Below, piece by piece: positions 1-10,556 of a stretch of DNA of 64,000 bases. The DNA is from Pycnopodia helianthoides (taxonomy: Eukaryota > Echinodermata > Asteroidea > Forcipulatida > Asteriidae). Numbering within the stretch: position 1 is the stretch's first letter; each line of letters begins with the position of its first letter. The position numbers and the translations under genes were made by a program. Below the pieces are notes generated by a model, which worked only from the letters and a program-made list of their open reading frames with translations, did no database searches and had not been told where the DNA came from. The DNA lies in the NCBI GenBank assembly GCA_032158295.1, contig CM063255.1:14102094-14166093 (forward strand), given 5' to 3'.

Positions 1-2
1 AG

Positions 3-520
3 AGAGGTCATGTCGATGATGAGAGGGACCATCAACCGAGACTGCGCTTATCACACCGGTGTCATCAATGTTGTAAAACATTCAGTCGGCGGGATGCTCT
101 AAAGAGACATTTGAAAATTCACAACCGAGGGGGGACTAACCCACCAGACCAACCATCCACCTCCACAACAACCACCACCACCACCACCACCACCAACATC
201 AGAAAACGGGTTCCTTAAGTGTCCTCTATGCACAGAGACTTTCGAAACACTTGACATTTTTCTCCGTCATATTCGAGAGGTCCACCAAAACTCTGGGGAG
301 AATGATGTACATGTAGATGATCCACCATCCTCCCCTCCCCCATCACCTGTGGTAATCCCTCCCCTCCAAGAGGATCCCCTTGAATTCCCCGATCTTGAGA
401 GCAACGACGACGACGATCATGATGACGGAGTGGGCCACGTCCTTCATAGACACTGGTCATCCATTGGGACTCACCATCTCGTCGATGGACTGCTCCAAGA
501 TATCCACAAGCCTTGAACCG
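3..520 (+). pseudogene. C2H2 zinc-finger part of a degraded mobile-element ORF
   Basis: Two C2H2 zinc fingers can be read on the plus strand. The first (about 57-122) has the spacing C-x2-C ... H-x3-H. The second (about 213-285) has C-P-L-C followed by H-I-R-E-V-H. They lie in different frames: a run of six G at 129-134 separates them, followed by a CAC/CCA-rich tract encoding proline or threonine. After the second finger the frame runs through a Pro- and Asp-rich stretch to a TGA near 515. The left end is open at the window edge. With the region to 1860 it resembles the N-terminal part of large invertebrate mobile-element proteins that carry fingers ahead of a family-B DNA polymerase. The function is inferred from that architecture only. 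Confidence 0.55.
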
Positions 521-1860
521 GGTGTGACAGCTGACAAGGGCTCCGAACTGCATTTAACAACCTCCGTTGCAGAGCCAAAATTAACATTTCATACGGACTG
601 GTGCTCCGCCACATCGTGACGGGGGAACTAAGATACTTTCATTCATCATGCAACAAGGCTAGTATTTTTGAAGAACCATTTGCTATCGGGTCTAGGGAAG
701 ACTTTGACCGCATGTTAGAAGAATTCAATAAGAAAGATTTGGAAGAAATTGGTCGTCATCAACGGCTGGATACTAAATGGGTGCTAGAAACAATGACAAA
801 CATTACAAATATCCTCAATAAGTTAAGGGGATTTCCTATTGGGGCACTGGTGAGAGATCTGCCTCCCTACCCTATGTGGCGAACAATCGCGGGCGTGTGA
901 AGTTGGTAAAGAGTAGAGGAACAGGACACGATTTACCGACAACCTATGTTTCTTTCGTTGTCTGGACCTTTACATAAACAATAACAATTACAACCCTCGG
1001 GAGCATGATAAAAAACACCTTCTAAAGACCTACCGCCAGGCTACAAATGACCCCAACACAACAGCTTTGACTTTGGATGACCTCACCAAAGCTGAGGAGG
1101 TATTCAACCTAAGTATTCAGGTATACTCTCTCGTTAGGGAAATGGTGGAGGGGGCTGAGGAAGGTGGAGATGACAAGGTGAGAATCTTCGCGCAATTAAT
1201 TTGACGTTTCCCATCCCGTCAACTGCGAATCATGTTCCTAAATCTGCACGGTGATCACTTCTCATTTATCAAGAGGATTGATCTGTACAGTCAGGCGTAA
1301 TCCTGCGTAAAATGTGGCTACGTATCACACAGGGAGTTTAACCTCTGCCATCACCAGCGCACATGTGAGGCGAATGTTAAACACAGCTTTCCCGGTGGTG
1401 GTTATCGAGTTCCCGCAACCATTTTTGAAAAACTGAAAGACTTGGGGTTTCATGTTGCAGAGGAGAAAAGATTTTTCCCCTACCGAGCCATTTTTGACAT
1501 TGAGTCTTATTTAGAACCAGTACCTGAACATTTCCAAGGCCGAGGAAAGCTGATGTGCGAAAAAATGCCATGAGCTTCTGAGCTGCAGCGTATCCAGTAA
1601 TGTCCCTGAACTTGAGGAGGCAAAGTGCTTCGTCACCGATGGAAACTCTGCTGAGTTCATTCACACATCTGATTTTCAGCTGTGTGAAATGGATACCTAC
1701 AGTACTCCGCATACTTGGCCTTGTCCAGTGATAGTATTGAGGGTGTTATTAAAGAGGGCATGAGAGAAGAATACCACTGTGAAAAATCCAAGTGGTTTCC
1801 CCAAGAGGATAGTGTGGAGAACAAGGCCTATGACAAATGAACCTCGAGCTTATTCAAAGT
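521..1860 (+). pseudogene. Degraded family-B DNA polymerase-like ORF (Maverick/Polinton-like?)
   Basis: Coding-like pieces continue in shifting frames. An open piece at 601-900 is followed by one at about 900-1200. The piece at about 1230-1715 carries a Cys/His cluster (C-V-K-C ... H-H-Q-R-T-C) and then F-D-I-E, which fits the ExoI D-x-E motif of family-B polymerases. Downstream of it I see 'VSSNVPE', a pattern that follows ExoI in polB-like proteins of invertebrate elements. The polymerase palm motifs are not present; homology fades by 1860. Several stops and frameshifts (for example TAA near 1298 and shifts near 900, 1200 and 1570) make it non-functional. An alternative is another protein-primed or viral-like polB element. 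I describe it as broken and do not reconstruct it. Confidence 0.5.
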
Positions 1861-2440
1861 AGAGTGGGAGGGACAGGGAATTGTTTCGCTTTGTAGTAAG
1901 ACCTACTTCTGTTTCGGTGAACAAAACAAAATAAGTTGTATAGAACTAAACAAAAACATGAATGCCATCACGAAAGAAAGATACCTCTGTGCTTACATCA
2001 AAAAGTAGTGGGATTGGAACAAATCAAGGATTTAGAATGCGAGTATGTATACCTATCGGCAAACTAAAACTGTGTTCACATACTTTCACCCCAAACGAAA
2101 AGTTGCGTAAGATGGTGTAACCACAACATGTATTGATCTGTAGAATAATAGAAAACCCGGCAATTCCCATCGTTACTCTTAAACTATAAAGCTTTATTAT
2201 TGTATATCTTTAGACATGTAGGCCTATAAGACGGTTAGCATAAAGTCAAAGAGAACAATTTTTTTCTTAATTAACTTTTGACGATTGATTCTGTAAAAAA
2301 TACAATATTGTGAGTTTGCTAATATTTTGACTCTTAAAACATTGAAGCTGAATTATATTTTTGACAATAATGGTGATATACCTTCTATGTGTTTGAACAA
2401 TCATTCTTGTAACGTTCTGATTTTGTTACCATAAATAATG
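1861..2440. other. AT-rich stretch, no gene seen
   Basis: AT-rich sequence with no recognisable coding, repeat or structured signal, lying between the polymerase-like remnant and the next protein fragment. Confidence 0.6.
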
Positions 2441-2885
2441 GGGCAGCCAGTCAGTATACGTATTACAAGAACTTGTCAAACCTTTGCTACCACGTATCTG
2501 ACCATGGACTTGAAGCCGAATGGCATTTCTTTTTTTGCCACCAGCCATGGGAAGAGTCCATGCGATGGGTTGGGTGGCACCACAAAGAGGCTGGTAGCAT
2601 GAGCCAGTTTGCAGGCTACCACGAATGAACAGATTCTGACACCGCAGCAGATGTTTGCATGGGCAAAAACATCAATGGCAAAAACATCAATGGTATCAAG
2701 TTCTTCTATGTCAGTAGTAATATTGTAAAGGCTAATGCAGAGAAGTACAAGCTGGATGATCGATTCTCTTCATCAAAGACTATATCAGGTACTCGATTCC
2801 ATCATAGTTTTATACCTGTGGCTGATGGAAACATGAAAGTTAGTATGAGTATGCTTGCAGTGGCTGTTCCAAACTTTTGGTTTGA
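2441..2885 (+). pseudogene. Fragment of an uncharacterised invertebrate repeat-gene family (WHFF...SHGK type)
   Basis: Plus-strand translation gives S-Q-Y, then E-W-H-F-F, A-T-S-H-G-K-S-P-C-D-G and G-T-T-K-R-L, then further on I-K-F-F-Y-V-S and T-I-S-G-T-R-F-H-H-S-F-I-P. I recall this order of motifs from uncharacterised, multi-copy proteins in many invertebrates; I cannot name a Pfam domain. The two halves of the first motif are in different frames across a T7 run (2530-2536). An in-frame TGA follows. At 2661-2690 a 15-bp unit is duplicated (GKNIN twice) beside another one-base shift. It reads as a decayed copy. Confidence 0.5.
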
Positions 2886-3107
2886 GAAAAGCTTTTCAGG
2901 GAAGAGAACAACTTTGGAAGGATTAGGGAAGAGAAATAAACAGCAGTATTGGGTAGGCCTGCACTTTTGGCGGTTAGGACACTACTCTTTGTCTGAAACA
3001 ATGTTTGCAGAAAGTGGTTTGTTGAAAGAAATAAGAATGATAAATAGTGATAGTCAGAGAGATAGTCGGGGATGTGCCTGTTTTGTAAAATATTGTACAA
3101 AACAAAC

Positions 3108-3262
3108 CGAAAAGGGCCTACAATGGCAGATTCATCAACGCCTACAGGAATTACAATCTGCTATTTCCACATGGCACAAAAGAGCTGCTGAACTGGAAGA
3201 ACAGATCAACGAACTGCTCCAGGGTGATTCACTAAAACAGGGACATGACAGACTCAAAGACT
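3108..3262 (+). pseudogene. BEL/Pao-like gag fragment, 5' part (coiled coil)
   Basis: The frame contains K-G-L-Q-W followed by a Leu/Glu-rich amphipathic helix (QRLQELQ ... AAELEEQINELL) and a second helix. This matches the start of gag proteins of BEL/Pao-type and related retroelements, which begin with a K-G-L-Q-W-like phrase and coiled coil. The frame is cut at about 3262 by a LINE 3' end and resumes near 3680. The gag assignment rests on pattern memory, not alignment. Confidence 0.45.
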
Positions 3263-3640
3263 GCATGTCACAGGTACATGTATGCGAGAGTTATCCATTT
3301 TAAAATTGCTCTTCTAGTTTTTAAATGCTTGAACAAAACTACACCTCGTTGTATTACCACTTTACTGTCACATTACACTCCTCCACGATTTCTTCGGTCC
3401 ACACTTGACATCACTCGCTTGAATGTTCTTGAGCAAACAAAGTTCTAGGTCAAAAGGCCTTTAGTGTGGCTGGGCCAATGATTTGGAACAATCTTCCTAC
3501 TGTGATTAGGGAATCTAATACTCTATCTGCTTTTCGTAAAGTCCTTAAGACTCACCTTTTTCCATGTTAATTTCTTTCTAGTGCGCTATGATCTTGATGG
3601 AATAGCGCCTTATAAATTTTAATTGTTATGTTATGTTTAT
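3263..3640 (+). mobile_element. 3' end of a CR1/L2-like non-LTR retrotransposon
   Basis: The translation carries the familiar C-terminal tail of LINE reverse-transcriptase ORFs: L-V-F-K-C-L-N, then HYTPPRFLRS, then (after a one-frame shift and stop near 3447) K-A-F-S-V-A-G-P and W-N-N-L-P, ending K-T-H-L-F-P. A short UTR follows with a degenerate 'AGCGCC(T)TATAAAT' tail typical of CR1/L2 ends. Only the last ~110 codons are present, as expected for a 5'-truncated insertion. It splits the gag-like ORF between two copies of a short related sequence (gagagttat / gaatcgtat). Confidence 0.65.
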
Positions 3641-3678
3641 GTTATACAACCGACTGGACCAATTCTTGTCTTTAGACA

Positions 3679-3927
3679 GGAGGAGAATCGTATGAAAAAT
3701 ACGAGAAGGTGGAACAGATACACCACCGACTAACGAAAATGATCTGTCGACGAATACTCAAGGCTGAAATGGATAAAGTTGAAGTCAGCTCTCTACATTC
3801 TCATTGCTCCATACAATCTCATCACTCCATGCAATCTCATATTTCTCAGAGATCATCAACCCGCTCAAGCTCATCCCAGAGAGCAGATAAAGCAGCATGG
3901 CCAGGAAACTGTCCACAAACAAACTAA
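3679..3927 (+). pseudogene. BEL/Pao-like gag fragment, 3' part (Ser-rich)
   Basis: The frame resumes with S-Y-E-K-Y-E-K-V-E-Q and continues into a Ser/His-rich segment (SSLHSHCSIQSHHSMQSH, then SSTRSSSSQRADKAA) ending at TAA 3927. A 'Y-E ... helix ... S-rich ... R-A-D-A-A' order is what I expect for gag proteins of this type. It is the continuation of the 3108-3262 piece; the intervening DNA is a LINE insertion. No protease or polymerase follows, so the element is truncated. Confidence 0.45.
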
Positions 3928-3971
3928 GTGGTTAACGGAAATATCAACAATATAAATTGTCTGAATTTAGG

Positions 3972-4559
3972 TGGCTACCACTGCCAGGAGAGGCATAATC
4001 ATGATCTTGAGGAAGCTTGCTCCAGTGCCTATAAGTCGGCAGACCAAGCTGTCTCTACAAGTTGATGGTGAAAGCACATTCCAGTGCATGCTGTTCAATG
4101 CTGATGTTGGCATTAGCAAGTTATTCCACATTTCTTACAATCTGCTCATAATCACTTATGACACTTCCTTTCCATTCCTGTTTTCTGTTGTGCTTTGGCG
4201 CCTCTAATATTAAGGGCAGCTTCTCAATGGGTTTCATCTGATGAGAAGGAAACTTTATATTTTCATTTCTGCCTTTCTTGTGTCACTTCTGAAGAGGGGT
4301 ACAGGTGCTGTTTGTCTGGGACTGGGACCCAGACACAGGCGAATTTATTGATCTTAAACCAGCTGTATTTATTTGCACAGAGAGAGATTATGTGTGGGTA
4401 AAACCAAAAGGAGTTAATGCCGTATGGACAGAGATGACCAAGATTTTTCAATGTCCGTACCTTGTCGAAATGGATGACAGTTCGGTTGATGAAGTGCATC
4501 AGGGTGAAGTAAATGTCGTCTGCATGATAGTTGACACTTATAAGCAAGCACTCAAATAA
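3972..4559 (+). pseudogene. Unrecognised coding-like fragments
   Basis: Two open pieces look more protein-like than chance. 3971-4207 follows a possible acceptor (tttag) and contains RQTKLSLQVDGESTFQCMLF. 4305-4559 contains FVWDWDPDTGEFIDL and ends at TAA. They lie in different frames around an AT-rich insertion-like stretch (4140-4300). I do not recognise either. They may be further parts of the retroelement upstream or of the PHD-finger fragment downstream. No catalytic motif is visible. Confidence 0.3.
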
Positions 4560-4752
4560 ACACAGCAGGTCTTTGAAAAAACTTAAGAAAAACTAGCCCA
4601 GTTCAAAGGTGAGAAATTGGCACTTGGTGATACAAAGTTAAATCTCTCCTAGTTACATACAAAAATGCACTCCTGACCATTAACGAGCTTAGGAAAGTTC
4701 AGTTATAATTTCACAAACCAATGCAAAATTAAACCGGTAACATTTTAAAATA

Positions 4753-4953
4753 GTGGAAAGTAACAGAGAGATAAACACTCTTAGAGAAAATGTACAAAGA
4801 ACAGATAGAGAAAACGGACACCTCCAAGAGAAGCTTGAGCAACTATCAACTGAGAAAATAGAACTAGAAAGGTTGGCAACAAATTTGGTGATGCTTCAGA
4901 TGCAAACATTAACAATGCTAATGTTCTGGAGATTGCAAAATGGCACTGTGTAA
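4753..4953 (+). pseudogene. Short coiled-coil fragment, unrecognised
   Basis: A 66-codon open frame with strong heptad character (NREINTLRENV, then ENGHLQEKLEQLSTEKIELERL) that runs out into low-complexity sequence. Coiled coils give little information about function. It may be part of the same unit as the PHD half-finger and the RecQ-like piece. Nearby 4960-5230 holds nothing I can identify. Confidence 0.3.
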
Positions 4954-5231
4954 AATATCCTCTTCAACTGAGATGCACAGGTGCTTTTTGTACGTGTCAG
5001 AAATCTCTGAGTCCACACCGAAAAACTCCTTAGCAAGAAACTAGGCATCATCTAGGAAAATAAGCATTTCCGTGATGAAATTTGGATTAAAATTTTGGTA
5101 TGTAAAGATTTTACTTTCTCTGGAATTATATGTTGTGATGTGACTTCCTCAAACGTTTGTTTAAAAAGAAGAGTGTATTTAATAAGTTTAATACTTTGAA
5201 TGACTACAATTACTTGGCTTAATTATGTTAG

Positions 5232-5352
5232 GCCAAATAAAAAAAGGTTGTGTTTCCGGTTCCCCGACCGACCCTAGTTTTTAAGCCGCGACCCTAAACT
5301 TTTGTTTTGGCCTTAAAAAAAAAAACGGGAAAAAAACAAAAAAACTAAAACA
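5232..5352 (+). mobile_element. Truncated end of a Harbinger-like MITE
   Basis: The stretch begins TTAGGCC, then an A-rich run, then GTGTTTCCGGTTCCCCGACCGACCCTA. The same block, TTTCCGGTTTCCCGACCGACCCTAA, starts the complete MITE at 28954-29312. Here only the left end is present, and it fades into an A-rich tract near 5350. Together the two copies show that this is a dispersed family. Confidence 0.55.
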
Positions 5353-5396
5353 AAACCCTATTTACCTGGAAGAAAATGTCCGACTTTTACCAACTT

Positions 5397-5665
5397 ACCA
5401 TGAAAGTGGGTGGTTTCACAATGATTGTGTTGGGTTGAGACATGTTGATGTAAGTGATATAAGGTTTGAGTGTCCTGTGTGCAAAGGGGATGTAGCCAGT
5501 GTTGAAGATGTTGTACAAAAACGGTTGGTAGTTGTAGACAGGCACGCAGGAATGGTGGCAGAATTAAAGAAGCAAAAGGATGAAGGAAAAAAGGAGCTGA
5601 ATGAGATATTTAAGGAAGTCGAGGAACACATGGGTCCTCTCAAGAAGGAATTAGGACACATTTAA
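5397..5665 (+). pseudogene. C-terminal half of a PHD-type zinc finger plus coiled coil
   Basis: The frame gives W-F-H-N-D-C-V-G-L followed 15 residues later by C-P-V-C, matching the second half (H-x2-C ... C-x2-C) of a PHD finger, which reads modified histone tails. The first cysteine pairs would be upstream and are not visible. A charged helical stretch follows (AELKKQKDEGKKELNEIF) and ends at TAA 5665. A host-gene exon and a mobile-element PHD finger are both possible. The mobile neighbourhood makes the latter more likely. Confidence 0.5.
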
Positions 5666-5934
5666 GAGGTTGAGAGGAGCAGCTAGGAGAGGATGCGACT
5701 AGGGTTTGCCAATCATGGTCAGTGCCTACTTTCAGACAAAAAACATTTAAGTACCTCCTGACGAAAGTGCACAAGGGCTGACTGTGATGGGCGGTACAAA
5801 CTAGTGGGAAAAAGTAAAAACATGTTCAAAGTGCTCATCTGTTTATGCAGTGTAACAAGTCATTTTCATTGAAAATGTTATGACGACTGGGTGACTTACT
5901 GTGGTTCTAAAACATTAATTGTTTTTAGTAAAAG

Positions 5935-6065
5935 ACAATGCAGAACTTGTAAGATATACATCATGGTAGAAAACACCCCTTGAAATATTTCTGCCCAGAA
6001 TGCTGCAGTTTTTCTGAAACAAGTACAACAAATAAGAAAATTCATATGTATGAACATGCACAAAT
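5935..6065 (+). repeat. Fragment of the inverted-repeat MITE family seen at 59886-60274
   Basis: The stretch 'catggtagaaaacaccccttgaaatatttctgccc...tg' matches 'gatagtagaaaacatcccttgaaatattgctgtctg' at about 59978-60012. Only internal sequence is shared; the terminal repeat AAAGGAACATTACAGAATTGG is absent, so this is a remnant. The surroundings (5670-6740) are otherwise AT-rich and show no gene. Confidence 0.5.
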
Positions 6066-6744
6066 AAAACAGACAAAACAGAAACTGGTGTTCATTGAAC
6101 ACTGAATGATTCAAATGAATGCATTCATCCCAAAACCAGTGATGTAATAACATGTACATTTGACACCCTTTGCTCAATCCTCTCTTTGTGCTCTCTTGAT
6201 GCAATTCCAACACTAGACCCACTTGATTTAATCTCATATATATTGTGCCAATATTTTGGTTCTATTTTTATAGCACGCCTTTTTCTATTTATATTTTGTA
6301 TTTCATTACATAATGTGTTGCTAATTTGTGTACTTTAAAAGTGCCATATTTAGTTTTATTTGTAACTTTGGAGTGTGAACTCCAAAGCCAGTATTTTAAT
6401 ATGGGAGGTGCAAACCCAGAGTCTTACAATGCCAAAGTTTTATTCTACTATAGACATGCATGTCTTTTAAGTGTACATGTATCAACTCAGTGTTAAGTTG
6501 CCAGTATTTCTTTTTATTCATTTATAACTTTGCAGTCTGCAGCTTTTGTTCGCAAAATGGGTGTACACCATACAGTATTAATTTTTATATCATATTTATT
6601 ATCACATTTGTGCAACTTGTTAAATCACATCCGCAAATAAAGTGGGCTAGCTTTAATGTATTCAGGTTTGTTTTGTATTTCTTTGTGTTATACTTCTCTC
6701 TTAAGTGTACATCATGTATATTAAAGTTAACAAATTATACAGGT

Positions 6745-7210
6745 TAATTGTCGACACAAAACCAGCGACTCAATGAAAGACTACATCAACAATGATACAG
6801 TGTGCAAGAGGGTGCAGTTGATGAGTCCATTTGGTGTAAAACCTGATGCACCCAGCACACCACACTTATGTTGTGACATTTGCTCTAAGAATTGCATTTG
6901 TGGTGGAGAGTCTTGTCTGGAACCAGATTATGGCCAGTTTATCTTTGGAGAGCCAAAGAAGGCAGATGGGCAATGTACTACAAAGCATAAGTGCAGGTTC
7001 TTAACAACGAAAATGCGGGATAATGTTAAAGTTAAATTACTTGCATTGAGAGCTGAAAAAGTACAAGGAGACACATCATTGTATTCAGGCCATGATTTGG
7101 CAGGTGCTTTATCACTTACTGTTAGAGGCACACATTCTGCAACACAGCGTAAACAATTTTGGAATGGACGCGATTTTGGTAGTGTACTGTTTAACGTTGT
7201 AATTGTCTGA
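6745..7210 (+). pseudogene. RecQ-like helicase C-terminal fragment (mobile-element type)
   Basis: The frame contains Y-I-N-N-D-T-V-C-K-R then, after M-S-P-F-G, H-L-C-C-D-I-C-S-K-N-C-I-C. This Cys-rich tail (C-R-R ... P-H-x-C-C-D-x-C) is what follows the helicase core in the RecQ-like proteins scattered through invertebrate genomes near transposons. It would act as the zinc-binding region after the ATPase lobes; the ATPase motifs themselves are absent. The frame stays open to TGA 7210 and no intact upstream exon was found within 1 kb. It is a partial copy. Confidence 0.55.
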
Positions 7211-7521
7211 TTTTATCGGTGCTTTGGGATAATTTGGTGCATTTCGTGACTGTCAAATTACGCATTTTGTGTTAATAATGTAGAAAAGTATTAGAGTAAA
7301 GAACTACACGGATTATGAACATTACGTTTGTGTTTTTGGTTACCGTGGATACTCGTGATAGCGGTACAACATTGTACTGCCCTCTGTAGATCAAGGATTG
7401 AGATGCTTTTCATGTATAAAATGTATCAAGGTACATTAGTGGACAAAATTAAATTGTTTTTGATGGTTTCCGTTATTGGGCGCGGGCACCAGCGGTGGTA
7501 TAGAACCCGGATGTTAATACT

Positions 7522-7719
7522 TTGGAATTAAAAAAGCGGCGACTGAGTGTTGCAGAAGTTGTCAATGAAATATTTGCAGATAGCGACTCTGAATCTGGTG
7601 AATTTGATGGAAATGATAATTCTACGGACTCTGAAAGTAATGTCAGTGACGTCGACAGTGATTTGGATACACAGGAATCATCCAAGGGATGTCAGATTCT
7701 ACCCATGCTTTTGCTATGA
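7522..7719 (+). CDS. Short acidic ORF, unrecognised
   Basis: After KKRRLSVAEVVNEIF comes an extremely acidic run rich in DSDSES and SDVDSDLD. This composition is common at the N-terminus of transposases (piggyBac, Kolobok) and of chromatin proteins. It lies 240 bp upstream of exons that match Kolobok-type genes and may be their 5' exon. No domain can be named. Confidence 0.3.
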   Translation: MELKKRRLSVAEVVNEIFADSDSESGEFDGNDNSTDSESNVSDVDSDLDTQESSKGCQILPMLLL

Positions 7720-7886
7720 ATGGAACCAGGAGAATGCTGAGCTTCAATGCTGGCTGTGGACGTGCTATATTGATGCCACATCACGACCTGTGTGTTACAG
7801 TAATGTGGAATTTGTACTCTGTGTTCTCCAGTTTCTACAATGTATTTCTTTGATTCTAATCCTAACTTTCTTTGGCAAATTGTCCC

Positions 7887-7905
7887 CACCCCCCCCCCCC
7901 CCCAC
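7887..7905 (+). repeat. Poly(C) tract
   Basis: A near-pure C run on the plus strand, flanked by CCCCACCC. Similar long C or G tracts recur at 48123, 50463, 50767, 56021, 60804 and at the window's right end. Confidence 0.8.
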
Positions 7906-7954
7906 TTAAGAGACTGTTTTTAAATCGCTGAAAGCCTCTTTTCCTTTTTTGCAG

Positions 7955-8591
7955 CTTGTTTTAGATGATGGAACTGTCCTCTTGACAGGGGACAAGATTA
8001 AACAATGGATAAAGTCTGAATGCCCCAGGAAGATGGTAAATGCCATTTAGTGGCATTTAGAATTTGCATAATTAATGGTCCCTCCTAGCCTCCAAAATTA
8101 GTGCATAATCCATTCGCTAAGTTGAAGACATCGCACTGTTCTAAAACTATAAATGTACCCACGCATTAAAAAAGACATTGCATAACTGACAATTTGGCCA
8201 GGTTATTTCTTTACAGCTCAGATGAAGAACCTGAAGGAGACGTTTCTCCTCTGAACGAGAAGAAATATTTGATCTTTCATCGCAATCTCCTTCAGCTATT
8301 TGCTGTATGTCCAATCTGCACTGCAGCCTATAAGAGAATACTCAGCAGACCGCATGGAGGGATGATGATCCAGATCGAGCAGACATGCAAATGAAGGACC
8401 TGTGGCTATGTTCGGAAGTAGAGAAGCAAGCCCATGGTGGGGAATGTACCAGCTGGTAACAATCTGATTTCGGCGGCAATGCTAATGTCTGGTGTCAACA
8501 TCACTAAATTTGTGAACGCCCTAACATCACTCAACATCGCCATGATTTCGTATAGCACAATACAAGCTATGATTGGTTATCAACAGTGGAG
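7955..8591 (+). pseudogene. Kolobok-type transposase fragment (copy 3)
   Basis: Two exon-like pieces have good splice sites. 7955-8035 (acceptor ttgcag, donor gtaaat) encodes L-V-L-D-D-G-T-V-L-L. 8217-8591 (acceptor tttacag, donor gtaacg) starts S-D-E-E-P and continues with K-K-Y-L-I-F-H-R-N-L-L-Q-L-F and C-P-I-C, as in Kolobok transposases before their catalytic region. Its second half (GNVPAGNNLISAAMLMSGVN in another frame) aligns by eye with copy 2 at 54416. A TGA at about 8392 and a frameshift break it. The exon phases (0 then 2) do not match, so an exon is missing. The catalytic exons are absent. Confidence 0.55.
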
Positions 8592-8720
8592 GTAACGCCC
8601 ACCTTTTCCTAAATCAATTAAACAATTAAACATTACCAGCATTTGGCCCCGTTCAACATGCATTCGCCTTTTAATGCAAGTTGAATATGTCTTTCAAATT
8701 ACTTTTTTTCCATTTTAGGT

Positions 8721-9415
8721 GCGTCATCAGATTGACCTTGTCGACATGCAACGCTCCCCGACGCAGTTTCATGGACAAACCTATAGATACATCCTTACGT
8801 TACAGAAGTTTTCAGCAGATACTTGTGGCTAAGTCCTTTGACTGGGAAGGAGAGTAAGAAAGTTGCCAATGAGCTTCAAGAACTCTACTACCATGTAGGA
8901 CCCCATCCTCCCCCGCGTATTACAATGTGACAACGGAGGAGAGTTCAAGAAAGCAGTGGAGAGATTGTGTCAAAAGGTGGCGGTAAAAATAATCAGAAGT
9001 TCACCGAACCACCCACAGTCTCAGGGAAAAGTTGAACGTTCTCGTAGATCTCTGCGCAAGAAAATTATGTTTGACTTAATTCACATGACCAAAGTTGGTA
9101 TAAACTAGGCAAGTCAATTCAAAGAGTATAAAAAACTTATCAACAAGGAACAAATGGATGTCCTTGGCAGAAAGTCCCCCATTTGAAGTGTTTTACGCGA
9201 GAGAATCAAATGCGGTGACGCAAAGATTTCCTGGTGATTACTGCCAAAGAGAGGCCCGCTCAACAACAAATGTACTACCAAACAATACTGACTTTGAAAC
9301 TTACGCCCACCGTGTTTCAAGAATACGAGGCAAAGCAAAATCAGCAAACAAGATTTGGGCTGAAAGGTACATATGTAGAGATCATGGATTTTTGGACACC
9401 CCTAAAAAAAATTAA
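8721..9415 (+). pseudogene. Degraded retroviral-type integrase (GINGER/KRBA2-like)
   Basis: The pieces follow the order of an rve integrase core. They are H-Q-I-D-L-V-D-M (first Asp), Y-R-Y-I-L, Q-C-D-N-G-G-E-F-K (second Asp), H-P-Q-S-Q-G-K-V-E-R-S (catalytic Glu), and then G-R-K-S-P-P-F-E-V-F-Y. The phrasing 'SQGKVERS...LRKKI' and '...SPFEVYYGR' is typical of the integrases of GINGER transposons and the domesticated KRBA2 group rather than of LTR elements. All three acidic residues survive, but stops near 8832, 8930 and 9107 and frameshifts disable it. It sits 130 bp downstream of the Kolobok-type fragment with no reverse transcriptase nearby. Confidence 0.6.
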
Positions 9416-9567
9416 TGAACCAATCCTTACTTGCCTATGTTTTGTTAAAGTCAATGTTTATGTAGAACTTCACCCTCCTAGGTCCTTGGAGCTACTATAT
9501 AAACACCCCCGTTTAGAATGGTACATTCTGTGTGTGGACAGAGAGTTTGCTGCATTGAATGTACTGG

Positions 9568-9636
9568 TCACTTATGGCAGAGTTTTGATAAGTGAACAGT
9601 ATATTCAACCAGTGTTCTTTTGCCCTTTCCTTACAG
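9568..9636 (+). repeat. 69-bp direct repeat, copy 1
   Basis: It is identical to 10488-10556 except for one T/C difference near the end. The copy ends in a polypyrimidine tract plus TTACAG and is followed at once by GTATGT. The 850 bp between the copies holds no recognisable gene. Confidence 0.85.
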
Positions 9637-9639
9637 GTA

Positions 9640-10487
9640 TGTACTCATTTTATTTATGTATTATTTATATTATGCTAATTCTTGTGATTCAAGTCATCCG
9701 GAAAAAGAGTTAAGAGTTTTGACTCCAAAGTTGCAAGATTTGGTTTATTCAAACTTCAAAGACAGTTAGAATGTGTTTGGAAGATTTCTTAAATCATTGA
9801 TTATATCCTCATTTGGCTATGAGAAGGATTTTAATAAGGTTAAGTCAGGCTGTATCCTTAAATATTTTGTTTATTTCCCTGGTTGGTTTTAAGTTTCAGT
9901 TGGTTTCAGTGATGCCATTGTGGGATAGGTATAATGTACATAGCTGGGCATAGGGCAGTTAGCAGCATACACACAGAGCCCTCCTGGTCTGTGAGACAAT
10001 GCCCCCAGTTGGTCTGTGTGGCACCATCATGCCTGGAAAAGCCATTAACTTATGCCCTGGAGCGATGGTCAGTGGATGGTTTGTTTTAGGACCACAGCTG
10101 TGCCAAGTCTTCACCAAACAAGTGGTTTTAAGTAATTATGTTTCTTTATTCATTATCTTTATGTTTTTTTTGTTTAGTTTAGTTGGGAATTCACTGTCAT
10201 TTACTCTAGTTCTGGAGTATATATGTCCAGTTTTGTAGAAGAGTAATTGGGTTCTTTTGCCACAGGTTTAGTTACTGTTGGAATAGTGCTGGCTCAAGCC
10301 AGGCCAGGTTTCCATGGTTGCAAGAGTTAGGGCCAGAAGAATTCCCAAAGTTGTTTATGGGTGTTAGAAAGACATAGAAATAGGAGTGGTGGTATTATTT
10401 TATTGGAGACAGTTCCATATGTCTAATCAGTTTATGACTTGTATGTATTTTAATATACGGTTTGAGAGTGGATTTGATATATTAAAA
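9640..10487. other. Non-coding stretch between 69-bp repeats
   Basis: AT-rich, with no domain, terminal repeat or structured RNA signal that I recognise. A small open frame at 9999-10238 has a hydrophobic C-terminal segment but no conserved look. Confidence 0.5.
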
Positions 10488-10556
10488 TCACTTATGGCAG
10501 AGTTTTGATAAGTGAACAGTATATTCAACCAGTGTTCTTCTGCCCTTTCCTTACAG
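10488..10556 (+). repeat. 69-bp direct repeat, copy 2
   Basis: The second copy of the 9568-9636 block, again ending in CCTTACAG, here followed by AAAGCGAATAAT rather than GTATGT. The sequences beyond both copies differ, so this is not a simple tandem duplication. Confidence 0.85.

Noticed and set aside
5896..6237. 113-codon minus-strand open frame
   Set aside because: It covers a MITE remnant and AT-rich DNA; Cys/Phe-rich translation without domain.
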